Shown here one piece after another: positions 43,663 to 52,644 of a stretch of 64,000 nt of DNA. The notes below the pieces were generated by a model. That model was not told the origin of the DNA and searched no databases. It saw only the letters and a list, made by a program, of their open reading frames with translations. Position numbers and translations under genes: made by a program. How positions within the stretch are numbered: position 1 is the stretch's first letter; each line of letters opens with the position of its first letter. Source of the stretch: Bacillus_BD oryzisoli_A (GTDB taxonomy: Bacteria; Bacillota; Bacilli; Bacillales; Cytobacillaceae); the NCBI RefSeq assembly GCF_043641075.1, contig NZ_JBHZRC010000002.1, forward strand, positions 1 to 64,000, in the 5' to 3' direction.

Positions 43663-44406
43663 CTATTGAGCGCAATATCCACCATCAACGAAGAGCTGAC
43701 TTCCTGTTGTGAACTTGGATTCATCTGAAGCAAGATAAAGAATTCCATTTGCAACGTCTATTGGTTCTCCGAAATGTCCCACCGGAAGTAATGATTTGAC
43801 GTATTCGACATCCTCAACATTTGCCATCAATGGAGTTTGAATATATGCTGGATGTATAGTATTCACCCTAATGTTCAAGCCAGCTTTTGCGCAATAAAGA
43901 GCAGCGGACTTTGATAATTGATCTACTCCACCCTTGCTTGCGCTATATGCGACTAGTCCTGGATCACCAACCTTTGAAACGATGGATGAAACATTGATAA
44001 TGGATCCCTGCCCCGATCGTTTCATTGCTTCAATTCCATATTTAGTGCCTAAAAAAGGACCATCAAGGTTAACGCTAAGAATTTTATGCCACAATTCAAA
44101 TGTTGTATCTTCTATTGATGCAAACGTTCCTATCCCTGCACAATTTACCAATATATCAAGCTTATTATAGTTTTGGAGGGTCGTTTGGATGACTGACCAC
44201 CATTCTTTTTCCACTGCCACATTATGCTTTAAAAATAACGCTTCGCCATCATTTGACTGAATAATCTCCACTACTTCTTTTGCCATCTCTTCATTGATAT
44301 CTGTTAAAACAACTTTTGCACCTTCTCTTGCAAATAAAATGGCTGTTTCTCTCCCAAGACCCGATGCGGCACCCGTAATCAATGCAACTTTTTCTCGTAA
44401 TCTCAT
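43663..44406 (-). CDS. SDR family oxidoreductase
   Basis: This 247-residue short-chain dehydrogenase has the cofactor loop TGAASGLGRE (about 11-20), the NAG-type motif NCAGIG, and the catalytic Ser-Tyr-Lys pattern in INVSSIVSKVGDPGLVAYSASKGG. Asp in VVLTDINEE favours NAD over NADP. It probably oxidises a secondary alcohol intermediate, but the substrate is unknown. The start at 44406 (ATG) is preferred over a TTG at 44436. It follows the zinc dehydrogenase by 26 bp. Confidence 0.88.
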   Translation of the reverse strand: MRLREKVALITGAASGLGRETAILFAREGAKVVLTDINEEMAKEVVEIIQSNDGEALFLKHNVAVEKEWWSVIQTTLQNYNKLDILVNCAGIGTFASIEDTTFELWHKILSVNLDGPFLGTKYGIEAMKRSGQGSIINVSSIVSKVGDPGLVAYSASKGGVDQLSKSAALYCAKAGLNIRVNTIHPAYIQTPLMANVEDVEYVKSLLPVGHFGEPIDVANGILYLASDESKFTTGSQLFVDGGYCAQ

Positions 44407-44432
44407 TCCTTTCAATCCTCTCAAAAAATAGT

Positions 44433-45503
44433 TCAATTCATATTATTACTTTTAGGTGTTACTAGAATTTTCGAGTGGGATTTGTCTGTTAAAAGGGTGT
44501 TAAACCCTTCTTCTACTATTTGATCTAATGTAATTTTTTTAGAGATCAATCCCTTGGCATTTATTTTTCCATTTGCTATTAAAGAGATGACCTCTGGAAA
44601 AACGTGCCGGTATGCACAGGAAGATCGAATCTTCCGTTCCTTTAAAACGAGCAAATTAGGATTAAATGTTACAGGGTTTTCCCATAAACTTACAATTACT
44701 GTTTCGCCATCCGGCTTTACGCTTTCAATAGATTCCAAGAACGAGGCCTCTACTCCAGCGGCTTCATAACTTACATCCACACCTCGATTACCGGTAATAT
44801 GATGAATCATATCCACGGTTTTGTCCGTTTTGGGATTAATTAAATGAGTGGCGCCGAGTGCTTCCGCTTTTGTTAACCGGCTTTCGGATACTTCCACGGC
44901 AATAATTTTACTGGCACCTGCAGCTTTAGCCGCTTGAATGAGAAGCAATCCAATTGGACCTGCACCAAAAACAGCACAGGTATCTCCCACCTTTAGACCA
45001 CTTTGGCGAACAGCATACACAGCCACTGCTGCTGGTTCTGCGACCGCGCCTTCCTCAAACGACATGTTATCAGGCAGTTTATGCACCAATTGAGCCGGTA
45101 CGGTTGTATATTCCGAAAATCCTCCCCCATTTGAAGTAAGGCCATGAAATCCTAACTTTGGACAAAGATTATAGCGGCCAGCTTGGCAATAAATACACGT
45201 GCCACAAGTTAAGACGGGTTCAACCGTTACTCGGTCACCAACTTGAACATTTGACACCCTATCACCTATTTCAACCACTCGGCCTACAAACTCATGACCG
45301 AGAATGACCGGCGCTAACTGTCCTGTCAATGGATGCGGTTCCTTTACTGGGATTGTCATTGGACCCGATACATATTCGTGAAGATCACTCCCACAAATCC
45401 CGCCCCACTCTACCTCTATTTTAACCATCCCTTCACTTACAACAGGTTCTTCTACTTCCTCTACCCGGATATCTTTTAACCCGTACCACCTTGCAGCTTT
45501 CAA
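44433..45503 (-). CDS. Zinc-dependent alcohol dehydrogenase, butanediol dehydrogenase-like
   Basis: This 356-residue medium-chain dehydrogenase resembles BdhA (2,3-butanediol/acetoin dehydrogenase). The catalytic zinc site is GICGSDLHEY (Cys and His) with HEF later, the structural zinc loop has Cys residues in VEPVLTCGTCIYCQAGRYNLC, and the Rossmann loop is GAGPIGLLL. It would oxidise a vicinal diol or hydroxyketone with NAD. It lies in the same unit as the SDR and cupin genes. GAGGAGAGG precedes the TTG start at 45503. Confidence 0.9.
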   Translation of the reverse strand: MKAARWYGLKDIRVEEVEEPVVSEGMVKIEVEWGGICGSDLHEYVSGPMTIPVKEPHPLTGQLAPVILGHEFVGRVVEIGDRVSNVQVGDRVTVEPVLTCGTCIYCQAGRYNLCPKLGFHGLTSNGGGFSEYTTVPAQLVHKLPDNMSFEEGAVAEPAAVAVYAVRQSGLKVGDTCAVFGAGPIGLLLIQAAKAAGASKIIAVEVSESRLTKAEALGATHLINPKTDKTVDMIHHITGNRGVDVSYEAAGVEASFLESIESVKPDGETVIVSLWENPVTFNPNLLVLKERKIRSSCAYRHVFPEVISLIANGKINAKGLISKKITLDQIVEEGFNTLLTDKSHSKILVTPKSNNMN

Positions 45504-45537
45504 CTAGATCCTCTCCTCTTCCACGGTTAATTGAATT

Positions 45538-46809
45538 TTAGATATGAGTCGGATTCTCTGAAACAGGAGGAGTTTGTAACTCTTCTCTTTTTTTCAACTT
45601 AATTGGTGATGTTTCTGTTAAGAACAGTCCAATAACAGCACTTATAAGAGCAAACGCAGCTGCCATCAATAGTGGAGTCGCAATCCCATAACTGTCGGCA
45701 AGGACACCACTCAATGAAACAATTCCAACACCTCCGATTAATTCACCGACACCCATAGTCAATCCCACAGCAGCTCCAATATATTTAGCTGGCAGGGCTT
45801 CAGACGGAATAATGGACATATAGAGAGCCATTGGTCCTGGTCCGGCACACCCGATAATAACAAGTAACATCAACAGCCAAAATGGTCCGTTAAAATATAA
45901 GATGGATAATGGTCCTAACATCGAAATTAACGAGAATATTATCATGGCCGGCTTTCTTCCCCACCGGTCAGACAAGGCAGGTACAACAAATCCCCATACG
46001 GCTGCACTTAGACCAACTGCCGCCATAACATAACTCATAATATTAGGAGATACTCCTTTGACTTGAACCAAATACAGTGGAGCAAAAGCAAATAACAGCG
46101 TATACCATGGGATTAAGAATATTCCAATTAGAGTACATAACATGATATTTTTGTTTTTTAGCAGCTCCGTTAGACGAACCTTCTCCCCTTTGTTTTGACT
46201 AACTGTTGACACGCTTTCATTTGCCGGTTTTGGTTCCTTGACATATTTCCATATTAAAAGTGCTACGATAATACCAGGAACTATTGTTAACAAGAAAGTA
46301 GTTCTCCAGCCTATTGAAGCGGCAACAGCAACAAGAACGATCGGCCCCAAAATCCCGCCTAAGAAATTAGATGAAAAGTTTTGCAGAAATCCCAAGTTGA
46401 ACCCTCGTCGAGATTCGGATGATTCCACAGCTAAAATGGATGTACCCGAAGGAAAGAATGGCCCTTCAAATAGCCCCATGGCCATCCGTATAATGAGTAA
46501 AGACATGAAAGATGTTGCGATACCTGTTGTAAATGAGCAAAGAGAAAATAGCAGTACCGTGAAGACTAATACTGTTTTTCTTTTTCCCATTCGATCTGCT
46601 AAAGAGCCTCCAAAATATCCACCAAGCGCCCATGTAAGGGAAAAAGCAGCAGCAATCAAGGTGATTTGGGTGTTTGTCATTTGAACATCTTCAAGAATAA
46701 ACGGCATTAAATAATTTAGTCCGAGTCGATCAAAAAATAGAAATCCCCATCCCAATGATAGAATTAGAAGCAGCCTATTTTCGTAATTCCAAAACTTCCT
46801 TCTTTCCAT
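45538..46809 (-). CDS. MFS transporter, organic-acid type
   Basis: This 423-residue permease has twelve hydrophobic segments and the MFS loop motif GGSLADRMGKRK (about 67-78) with the matching loop SDRWGRKPAM in the second half. The FFDRLGLNYLMPFI start is common in the anion:cation symporter (ACS) group, which imports organic acids. It is the first gene of the unit with the dehydrogenases and the cupin, so it probably imports their substrate. The 357-bp region upstream carries a promoter and a CRE-like site. Confidence 0.88.
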   Translation of the reverse strand: MERRKFWNYENRLLLILSLGWGFLFFDRLGLNYLMPFILEDVQMTNTQITLIAAAFSLTWALGGYFGGSLADRMGKRKTVLVFTVLLFSLCSFTTGIATSFMSLLIIRMAMGLFEGPFFPSGTSILAVESSESRRGFNLGFLQNFSSNFLGGILGPIVLVAVAASIGWRTTFLLTIVPGIIVALLIWKYVKEPKPANESVSTVSQNKGEKVRLTELLKNKNIMLCTLIGIFLIPWYTLLFAFAPLYLVQVKGVSPNIMSYVMAAVGLSAAVWGFVVPALSDRWGRKPAMIIFSLISMLGPLSILYFNGPFWLLMLLVIIGCAGPGPMALYMSIIPSEALPAKYIGAAVGLTMGVGELIGGVGIVSLSGVLADSYGIATPLLMAAAFALISAVIGLFLTETSPIKLKKREELQTPPVSENPTHI

Positions 46810-46891
46810 GCCTTTTCACCCTTTCATCACTCATTTTCTTTTCATCCTTTGTGTACAAGTTTGTTTTTCTTGTTATTCCATCCTGCTTGTT

Positions 46892-46905
46892 TGTTTCCGC
46901 TTTCA
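46892..46905 (-). promoter_or_regulatory. CRE-like catabolite repression site
   Basis: On the minus strand TGAAAGCGGAAACA matches the TGWAANCGNTNWCA consensus at all but one position. It lies about 80 bp before the MFS start, downstream of the predicted promoter, where CcpA would act as a roadblock. Confidence 0.5.
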
Positions 46906-47004
46906 TTTTATAAAAACCCTTTTTTATCTCTTATCGATGACCTCCTTCTTGCTTATGAATTAGCTTTAAATTGTTTTCTGTATTTTCAATATTATTTGAA
47001 TTTT

Positions 47005-47033
47005 CTAATAAATAATAGTGCATAATGTGTCAA
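47005..47033 (-). promoter_or_regulatory. Promoter candidate of the MFS-dehydrogenase-cupin unit
   Basis: TTGACA (47033-47028) and TATTAG (47010-47005) are 17 bases apart on the minus strand. The -10 box is imperfect. The leader of about 190 bases holds the CRE-like site. Confidence 0.45.
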
Positions 47034-47112
47034 CATACATGCCCTCTTTTAGCAATAACTGCTTCTAAGAAAAATATGAGTCTAGCTAAATAAGACGCAA
47101 AGCTTTCTGAAA

Positions 47113-47138
47113 ATAAAAAAAGGCCAGATTGCTGGCAT
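47113..47138 (-). terminator. Terminator after the V4R/PucR regulator gene
   Basis: GCCAG (47123-47127) and CTGGC (47132-47136) form a short stem followed by a T run on the minus strand. Confidence 0.7.
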
Positions 47139-47167
47139 TTTTAATCACAAGGGATTGTATTTGTTAT

Positions 47168-49093
47168 TTAGTTAAATTTCATCATTCCTAAGAAAATGTA
47201 TACTTGGACGGCCAAATGAGCATCAAAAAAGTCTTGGCTATTTGTTAAATCCAAATGACTTAGCTCTTGAATTCGTTTCATTCGGTACCTGATGGCCCCC
47301 ATTGATATATTTAACTCGCGGGAAGTTCTTTGCATATTTCCTTGATTCTCAATAAAATAATAAAGCGTCTTTAATAATTCCGAGTTATATTGCTCATCAT
47401 AGGCCTTTATCTCATTTAACAACTCACAGGCATGATTTTCAAGGTCAGCTAAATTCTCAGAACAGAAGATTTTTCCAATGGATCCAAGCTCACCAAAAAA
47501 AATTACCCGCAAAGGATTTCGCTTTAGTTTTAAAATCTCAATGGCTTTTTCTGCTTCTTCGAATCCCTTTTTCAACGTTTTTATCTGTTTGCAAAGGGAG
47601 CTAATTCCCAACATGATGTTTAAATCTCCATATCTATTCCTAATGCTGTTAAGGATAGATCGGCCGAATTGTTTTACCTCAAGCTTGGATCTTTTGATTA
47701 TTTCATGAGGGATTAGAAGGACAATTTGATTTAAATTTGTTGACATAAGACAAGGTTGTCCAATATTTTTTCTTACTTGAGTATCAATCATTTTAGAAAT
47801 TTTTTTCTTTAACTTAATAAGATATTCTTCATCTCCTTTGAACTCATCCGTATACTCTAAATTAAATAAGAACACATAATGTTCTTGCTTGAGGTTGTAT
47901 CCTAAAATTTGTATGCGATACGTGATCTCTTCTTCATTAGATGAACCTCTTATCAGTTCATTGAGAAATTCACCCTTTATTTGTTGGATCGTTTCAATGG
48001 CTGTTCGTTCGTTTAATAGATGAATGGCACAGATCGTTGAGGCTCTCTCTAAGGAGATGTATTCCAGCTCCTCATAATTTCCATTTTCTTTAAGGAAAGA
48101 TATGTAACCCAAAATTTCATTTTTTATGATGATGGGTGAGATAAGCCTTTCGTGCAGCCAGCCGAATTGATCAGGAATAGTCATATGTACCGTTCTTTTA
48201 TCATTTATTACCTGATTAATTTGTTTTCTTAAGGTTTGATCATGTTTCGGAAACTTGATAAATTCCTGAAAGTTATGATTTTTATATCTTCCATTGGATT
48301 CTAGTATATTAAAATTTTTATCTTCTATAATCACAGAATGATTTAATTCATCTCCCAAAACTTTCACAACGGATTGCAATCCACCCCCTGCCAGCAATAC
48401 TTTCGATAGTTTTTCAATAATTTTTAATGCCCTTTTAAAAGCCTCTTTTTGTTTTTCAATTCGAAGGAAGGCACGATCCAACTCCTGTGCTAGATTTTCC
48501 TCCTCATAATAATGCAATTCAGTGACAATCTCCGCTCCCCAATCTTCAATTGGTTTTCCAATCAAACGGCAGCGTAAATCACCTTTACCTACACATTCAA
48601 TTTCCTTAAAAATGATCTTTCGTCCCAACTGGGCACTAACATAACCTCCTGCCGTTCCAACAAGGTTAAAACAGACCGGTTCATGATGGTATCCAAAATG
48701 TTTAACATGTTGTTCTGCTTCAACAGAATCATACCAGTAGCACTCTGAATAATAGCTCTTTGTAGCAGGATCAAATGTAAGTTCTTTGATCTCTACGGAA
48801 ACATATCCAGTCATCCCATGTACAAAACCACCTGCGGAAAGCCATTCGATTTCCGAGTCAAAAGGAAGAATTTCTTTTAAATGCTTTGCGACATTGATGC
48901 CATAGCTCCATCCGTACCGTAATAAAAATCCTTTTGCCCTGTCAATGCCTAACGAAGCAATGAGGTCTCGTCGCAGAGCGCCATATGCATCTGCCTCCAT
49001 TAAAATCATCCGTTTGTTGTTTAAATGGATTCTTCCAGATTCAGGGTAGAATTTGATTATTTCTTCAATATTCATTTTTGAGTTGGTAATCAT
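47168..49093 (-). CDS. V4R/XylR_N sensor with PucR-type HTH, aromatic-responsive regulator
   Basis: This 641-residue regulator begins with a XylR_N-like activator domain (about 10-110) and a V4R domain (about 115-190; CVGKGDLRCRLIGKP at its end), the part that senses aromatic effectors in XylR and DmpR. A GAF-like domain (about 240-360) follows and then a C-terminal PucR-type HTH (NMQRTSRELNISMGAIRYRMKRIQEL, about 590-615). Unlike XylR it has no sigma-54 AAA+ domain. It sits between the two catabolic units and may control one or both. The ATG at 49093 follows GAGGGG. Confidence 0.85.
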   Translation of the reverse strand: MITNSKMNIEEIIKFYPESGRIHLNNKRMILMEADAYGALRRDLIASLGIDRAKGFLLRYGWSYGINVAKHLKEILPFDSEIEWLSAGGFVHGMTGYVSVEIKELTFDPATKSYYSECYWYDSVEAEQHVKHFGYHHEPVCFNLVGTAGGYVSAQLGRKIIFKEIECVGKGDLRCRLIGKPIEDWGAEIVTELHYYEEENLAQELDRAFLRIEKQKEAFKRALKIIEKLSKVLLAGGGLQSVVKVLGDELNHSVIIEDKNFNILESNGRYKNHNFQEFIKFPKHDQTLRKQINQVINDKRTVHMTIPDQFGWLHERLISPIIIKNEILGYISFLKENGNYEELEYISLERASTICAIHLLNERTAIETIQQIKGEFLNELIRGSSNEEEITYRIQILGYNLKQEHYVFLFNLEYTDEFKGDEEYLIKLKKKISKMIDTQVRKNIGQPCLMSTNLNQIVLLIPHEIIKRSKLEVKQFGRSILNSIRNRYGDLNIMLGISSLCKQIKTLKKGFEEAEKAIEILKLKRNPLRVIFFGELGSIGKIFCSENLADLENHACELLNEIKAYDEQYNSELLKTLYYFIENQGNMQRTSRELNISMGAIRYRMKRIQELSHLDLTNSQDFFDAHLAVQVYIFLGMMKFN

Positions 49094-49153
49094 GCATGTA
49101 ATACCCCTCTCTTAGTCAATAGTAATGTTACATCGGCATAATAAGAGAGTATG

Positions 49154-49184
49154 AGAAAAGAGAGTACTCAACCGAATACTCTCA
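49154..49184 (-). terminator. Terminator of the formaldehyde/formate/TRAP operon
   Basis: GAGAGTA (49160-49166) and TACTCTC (49177-49183) pair on the minus strand and TTTTCTC follows. It ends the operon after the aldehyde dehydrogenase gene. Confidence 0.65.
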
Positions 49185-49274
49185 TTCCGAACACCCCATT
49201 AATGTTCTCAGAGTGTGACTTCATAATATATAACTACACATCAGTCAAGTCAGATCAAACATTTAATTAAGCCA

Positions 49275-50756
49275 TTACTCAGGGATATAAGGCAGATCTA
49301 ATGCTATAGGTACGTTAATAACATGTGAATGGACATTAGATAATAACCCTTCATCACCGTATTCACGTCCAATTCCTGATTGTTTTACTCCCCCGAATGG
49401 GAACCTGACATCTAGCCCCATAATGGCGGCTGTATTGATCATGGTTGTTCCAGCCTCTATGCGGTGCGCCACTTTGATAGCATGTTCTTCTTCTCCCCAG
49501 ACCGAGCTTGTAAGACCGTATATACTATTATTGACCAACGAGATTACCTGTTCTTCATCATCATATGGAAGAATTGGTACAGCAGGCCCAAATTGTTCTT
49601 CCACCACTATCCGTTCATGATAATCCGCATTTAAAACCAATGCCGGCTGCATAAAATAACCCTTCTCAAAGACATCCTGATCTAGGATCTTTCCAAGCGG
49701 AATAACGTCAGCGCCATGGCTCTTGGCATCATCAAGTAAACCTTTAACAAATTTGAGCTGGGCTGGATTGTTCACAGGTCCCATCGTTGTTTCTTGCTTC
49801 AATGGGTCTCCTATACGGATCCACTTATTAGCTGCTTCGATATACTTCTCCACAAATTCTTGATAAATGGAACGATGCACATACACCCGCTTTGCAATCA
49901 TGCAAATTTGACCATTATTGAGGAAATTGGCAATGACTAATCGGCGCATCGCTTGTTCGTCGTTCACATCAAATTCAGGAAGGAAAATGGCAGCATCATT
50001 CCCACCTAATTCAAGTGTCATATTCTTTATCGTATCAGCAGCAGATTTCATAATATGCTTTGCAGTTTCAGTACCACCGGTAAAGGCAATTTTGGCTACC
50101 TTCGGGTTTGAGGTTAGCTCCACACCTACATCTGATTCTCCATGCACTATGTTAATGACACCCGGCGGAAACTCTTCAGCCAATAGTTCGATTGCTTGAC
50201 TGACAGCAAGCGGAGCATACGGACTTGGCTTGAGCACCACTGTATTACCTGTTAATAATGCCGGTGCTATTTTAATAGTGGAAAGTGAAATAGGATAATT
50301 CCACGGAAAAATAGCTGAAACTACTCCCATTGGATCATAAGTAATAATGGTTTTGCCATTTTCATGTTCCTGTACTTTTCCCTTTACAACTTCCTTTACT
50401 CTATTACATGCAAATTCCATCCACATGATCGATACAAAAAGTTCTCCTTGTGCATCATAGAGGGGTTTCCCATGTTCACGAGAAAGAAGTTCTGAAAGCT
50501 CCGGTCCTCTATCCTTCAGCTTTTGAATGGCACGCTGCATCCGTTCAATCCGTTCATCTATCGATGTTAGTGACCATGATCTGAACGCATTTGAAGCTGC
50601 ATCAATAGCAGCTATTGCGTCCTCCCTTGTATTAATTGGCGCATAACCAACGATCTCCTCAGGGTTTGCTGGATTCTCACGAGAAGATCGTTTTTCAGTT
50701 TCTACTTTTTCCCCGTTTATGATGGAATGAACAACAACCAGTGTTTTATTTTTCAT
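49275..50756 (-). CDS. NAD(P)-dependent aldehyde dehydrogenase
   Basis: This 493-residue ALDH has the catalytic Glu in TLELGGNDAAIF and the catalytic Cys in NNGQICMIAKR; the NAD loop is IAFTGGTETAKHI. The length and sequence fit the succinate-semialdehyde / lactaldehyde subgroup, but the substrate is uncertain. It is the last gene of the seven-gene operon, 31 bp after dctM, so it probably oxidises an aldehyde formed from the TRAP substrate. GGAGG lies nine bases before the ATG at 50756. Confidence 0.9.
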   Translation of the reverse strand: MKNKTLVVVHSIINGEKVETEKRSSRENPANPEEIVGYAPINTREDAIAAIDAASNAFRSWSLTSIDERIERMQRAIQKLKDRGPELSELLSREHGKPLYDAQGELFVSIMWMEFACNRVKEVVKGKVQEHENGKTIITYDPMGVVSAIFPWNYPISLSTIKIAPALLTGNTVVLKPSPYAPLAVSQAIELLAEEFPPGVINIVHGESDVGVELTSNPKVAKIAFTGGTETAKHIMKSAADTIKNMTLELGGNDAAIFLPEFDVNDEQAMRRLVIANFLNNGQICMIAKRVYVHRSIYQEFVEKYIEAANKWIRIGDPLKQETTMGPVNNPAQLKFVKGLLDDAKSHGADVIPLGKILDQDVFEKGYFMQPALVLNADYHERIVVEEQFGPAVPILPYDDEEQVISLVNNSIYGLTSSVWGEEEHAIKVAHRIEAGTTMINTAAIMGLDVRFPFGGVKQSGIGREYGDEGLLSNVHSHVINVPIALDLPYIPE

Positions 50757-50787
50757 AGAACACACCCTCCGTAATTCTATTTATTTA

Positions 50788-52062
50788 TTAACCAAACAAA
50801 CTAGGAATCCATAGAGTGACAGCTGGCACATAAGTTATTATTGCTAGCGCGACTAGGGCGACCCCGATAAATGGAATGAGCGTTCGAGACAATCTCTCAA
50901 TTTTGATATTACTCATCGATGACGCGATAAATAAAGCGGTTCCAACCGGAGGAGTGATTAAACCAATCGTCAGATTCACGCAAAGGATAATCCCAAACTG
51001 AATCGGGTCAATTCCAAATTGCACTGCCACCGGTAATAATATCGGAACTAGGATAATCATGGCCGCCATTCCGTCCAAGAACATACCAACAATTAAAAAG
51101 ATAATATTGATTAATAGTAAGAATACAAATTGGCTGTCAGAAATGGAAATTAAGAGGTCCGCAACCTGATTCGGTATTCTTTCAAAAGTTAAAATCCAAC
51201 TGAACAAGCTTGCCATAGCCACAATAAACGTAACAATGGCTGTATTCAACGCTGTATTCATTAATATTTTTGGTAATTCCTTCAGCTTCAGTTCTTTATA
51301 AAGCAGCCAGCCAATTAACAGGGCAATTAAAGCAGCAACAGCAGCTGATTCAGTTGCCGTAAATATGCCTGACAGAATTCCGATCAGAATGATGGCAGGA
51401 ATACTTAATGCTGGAATGACATTAAAAAAGCTTTTCATGACTGTTTTAAAGCTGGCTCTATCAGCTTTGGGGAATTTTTCTTTTTTCGAGATAACAGCAA
51501 TTAAAAGGATAAGTCCTCCGCCAATTAGAAACCCGGGAATAATTCCTCCCAAAAACATTTTGGCAATTGATGCTTCAGCCGTAACTCCATAAATAATAAA
51601 AACAAGGCTTGGAGGAATAATGGGTCCCAACAATGCCGATGAAACCGTTAAGGCCGAACTGAACTCCTTTTTGTACCCTTCTTTTTCCATAGCAGGAACC
51701 ATCACCCTGCTCATCATGGCTGTTTGAGCATTAGCAGATCCTAAAATAGAGGCCAAGAACATGTTTGCAACAACATTTACATAGGCTAATCCGCCGCGGA
51801 AATGCCCTAGTATTACTTGACAGAAAGCAATCAGTCTTTTCGTAATTCCGCCGGAATTCATTACTTCTCCAACAAAGATAAATAGCGGGATCGCCAGCAT
51901 TCCAAAGTTTTGAATGCCTGAATAGACCCTATGGGAGGCTGACTCTAGTAAAAGCATATCGCCGCTGAACAAAATATAAAGAAGGGAACTGATACCGAGC
52001 ACATAAGCGATCGGAACCCCTAAGAAAAGAAGAATTACAAACGACAAAAACATGATAAGCAA
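50788..52062 (-). CDS. dctM: TRAP transporter large permease DctM
   Basis: This 424-residue permease has about twelve hydrophobic segments and the DctM family pattern (ILGSANAQTAMMSRVMVPAME and GLITPPVGTALFIASS near the C-terminus). It forms the sodium-driven channel of the TRAP system with DctQ. One base separates its TTG from the dctQ stop, so translation is coupled. Confidence 0.93.
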   Translation of the reverse strand: MLIMFLSFVILLFLGVPIAYVLGISSLLYILFSGDMLLLESASHRVYSGIQNFGMLAIPLFIFVGEVMNSGGITKRLIAFCQVILGHFRGGLAYVNVVANMFLASILGSANAQTAMMSRVMVPAMEKEGYKKEFSSALTVSSALLGPIIPPSLVFIIYGVTAEASIAKMFLGGIIPGFLIGGGLILLIAVISKKEKFPKADRASFKTVMKSFFNVIPALSIPAIILIGILSGIFTATESAAVAALIALLIGWLLYKELKLKELPKILMNTALNTAIVTFIVAMASLFSWILTFERIPNQVADLLISISDSQFVFLLLINIIFLIVGMFLDGMAAMIILVPILLPVAVQFGIDPIQFGIILCVNLTIGLITPPVGTALFIASSMSNIKIERLSRTLIPFIGVALVALAIITYVPAVTLWIPSLFG

Positions 52063-52063
52063 T

Positions 52064-52609
52064 TTACTCCACCCCCCATTCTTTTTCTATACTTTGCTGA
52101 TAATCAGAAACTGTGGTTGTTGATTCTGTTTTTAATAATTGAACAATATTACTGATACAGAATATGATCGTAAGCAGCGTCGATAACGGAATAATGGAAT
52201 ATGGAATCCACATCGGAATCTGCAGTGCTGACGATAAGGTACTTTGCACATTCGGTGCCGTGATCCAATTAAAACTATAATAAAACAGAATACAAGAGAA
52301 AAATAAGACGAACAGTTGGATAATGATTTGAACGGAAGTACTAACATGTCCTTTTAACCGCTCCAAAATGACTGTAATAGCAACCATGGAACCCTGTTTG
52401 ATGCTTAGACTGGCACCAAGAAACGTAATCCACGCAAGCAGAAAAAGAGCAATTTCTGACGTACCCACTAGCTGAACTTTAAAAATCCGGAATAATACAG
52501 CAATGTTCAGGTCGAGGATTAATACCCCGACACTGACCTGAACAATAAAAATGACCATCTTCTCAAATATACGACTGATGTACTCAATCCAATTAAGATA
52601 TTTCATCAT
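52064..52609 (-). CDS. dctQ: TRAP transporter small permease DctQ
   Basis: This 181-residue membrane protein has four hydrophobic segments and the DctQ-type LAWITFLGASLSIKQGSMVAITV stretch. It pairs with DctM. The gene overlaps nothing and lies 35 bp after dctP. Confidence 0.9.
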   Translation of the reverse strand: MMKYLNWIEYISRIFEKMVIFIVQVSVGVLILDLNIAVLFRIFKVQLVGTSEIALFLLAWITFLGASLSIKQGSMVAITVILERLKGHVSTSVQIIIQLFVLFFSCILFYYSFNWITAPNVQSTLSSALQIPMWIPYSIIPLSTLLTIIFCISNIVQLLKTESTTTVSDYQQSIEKEWGVE

Positions 52610-52644
52610 GTCAGGACCTCTTTCTTATTAATCAATTTCCAACA

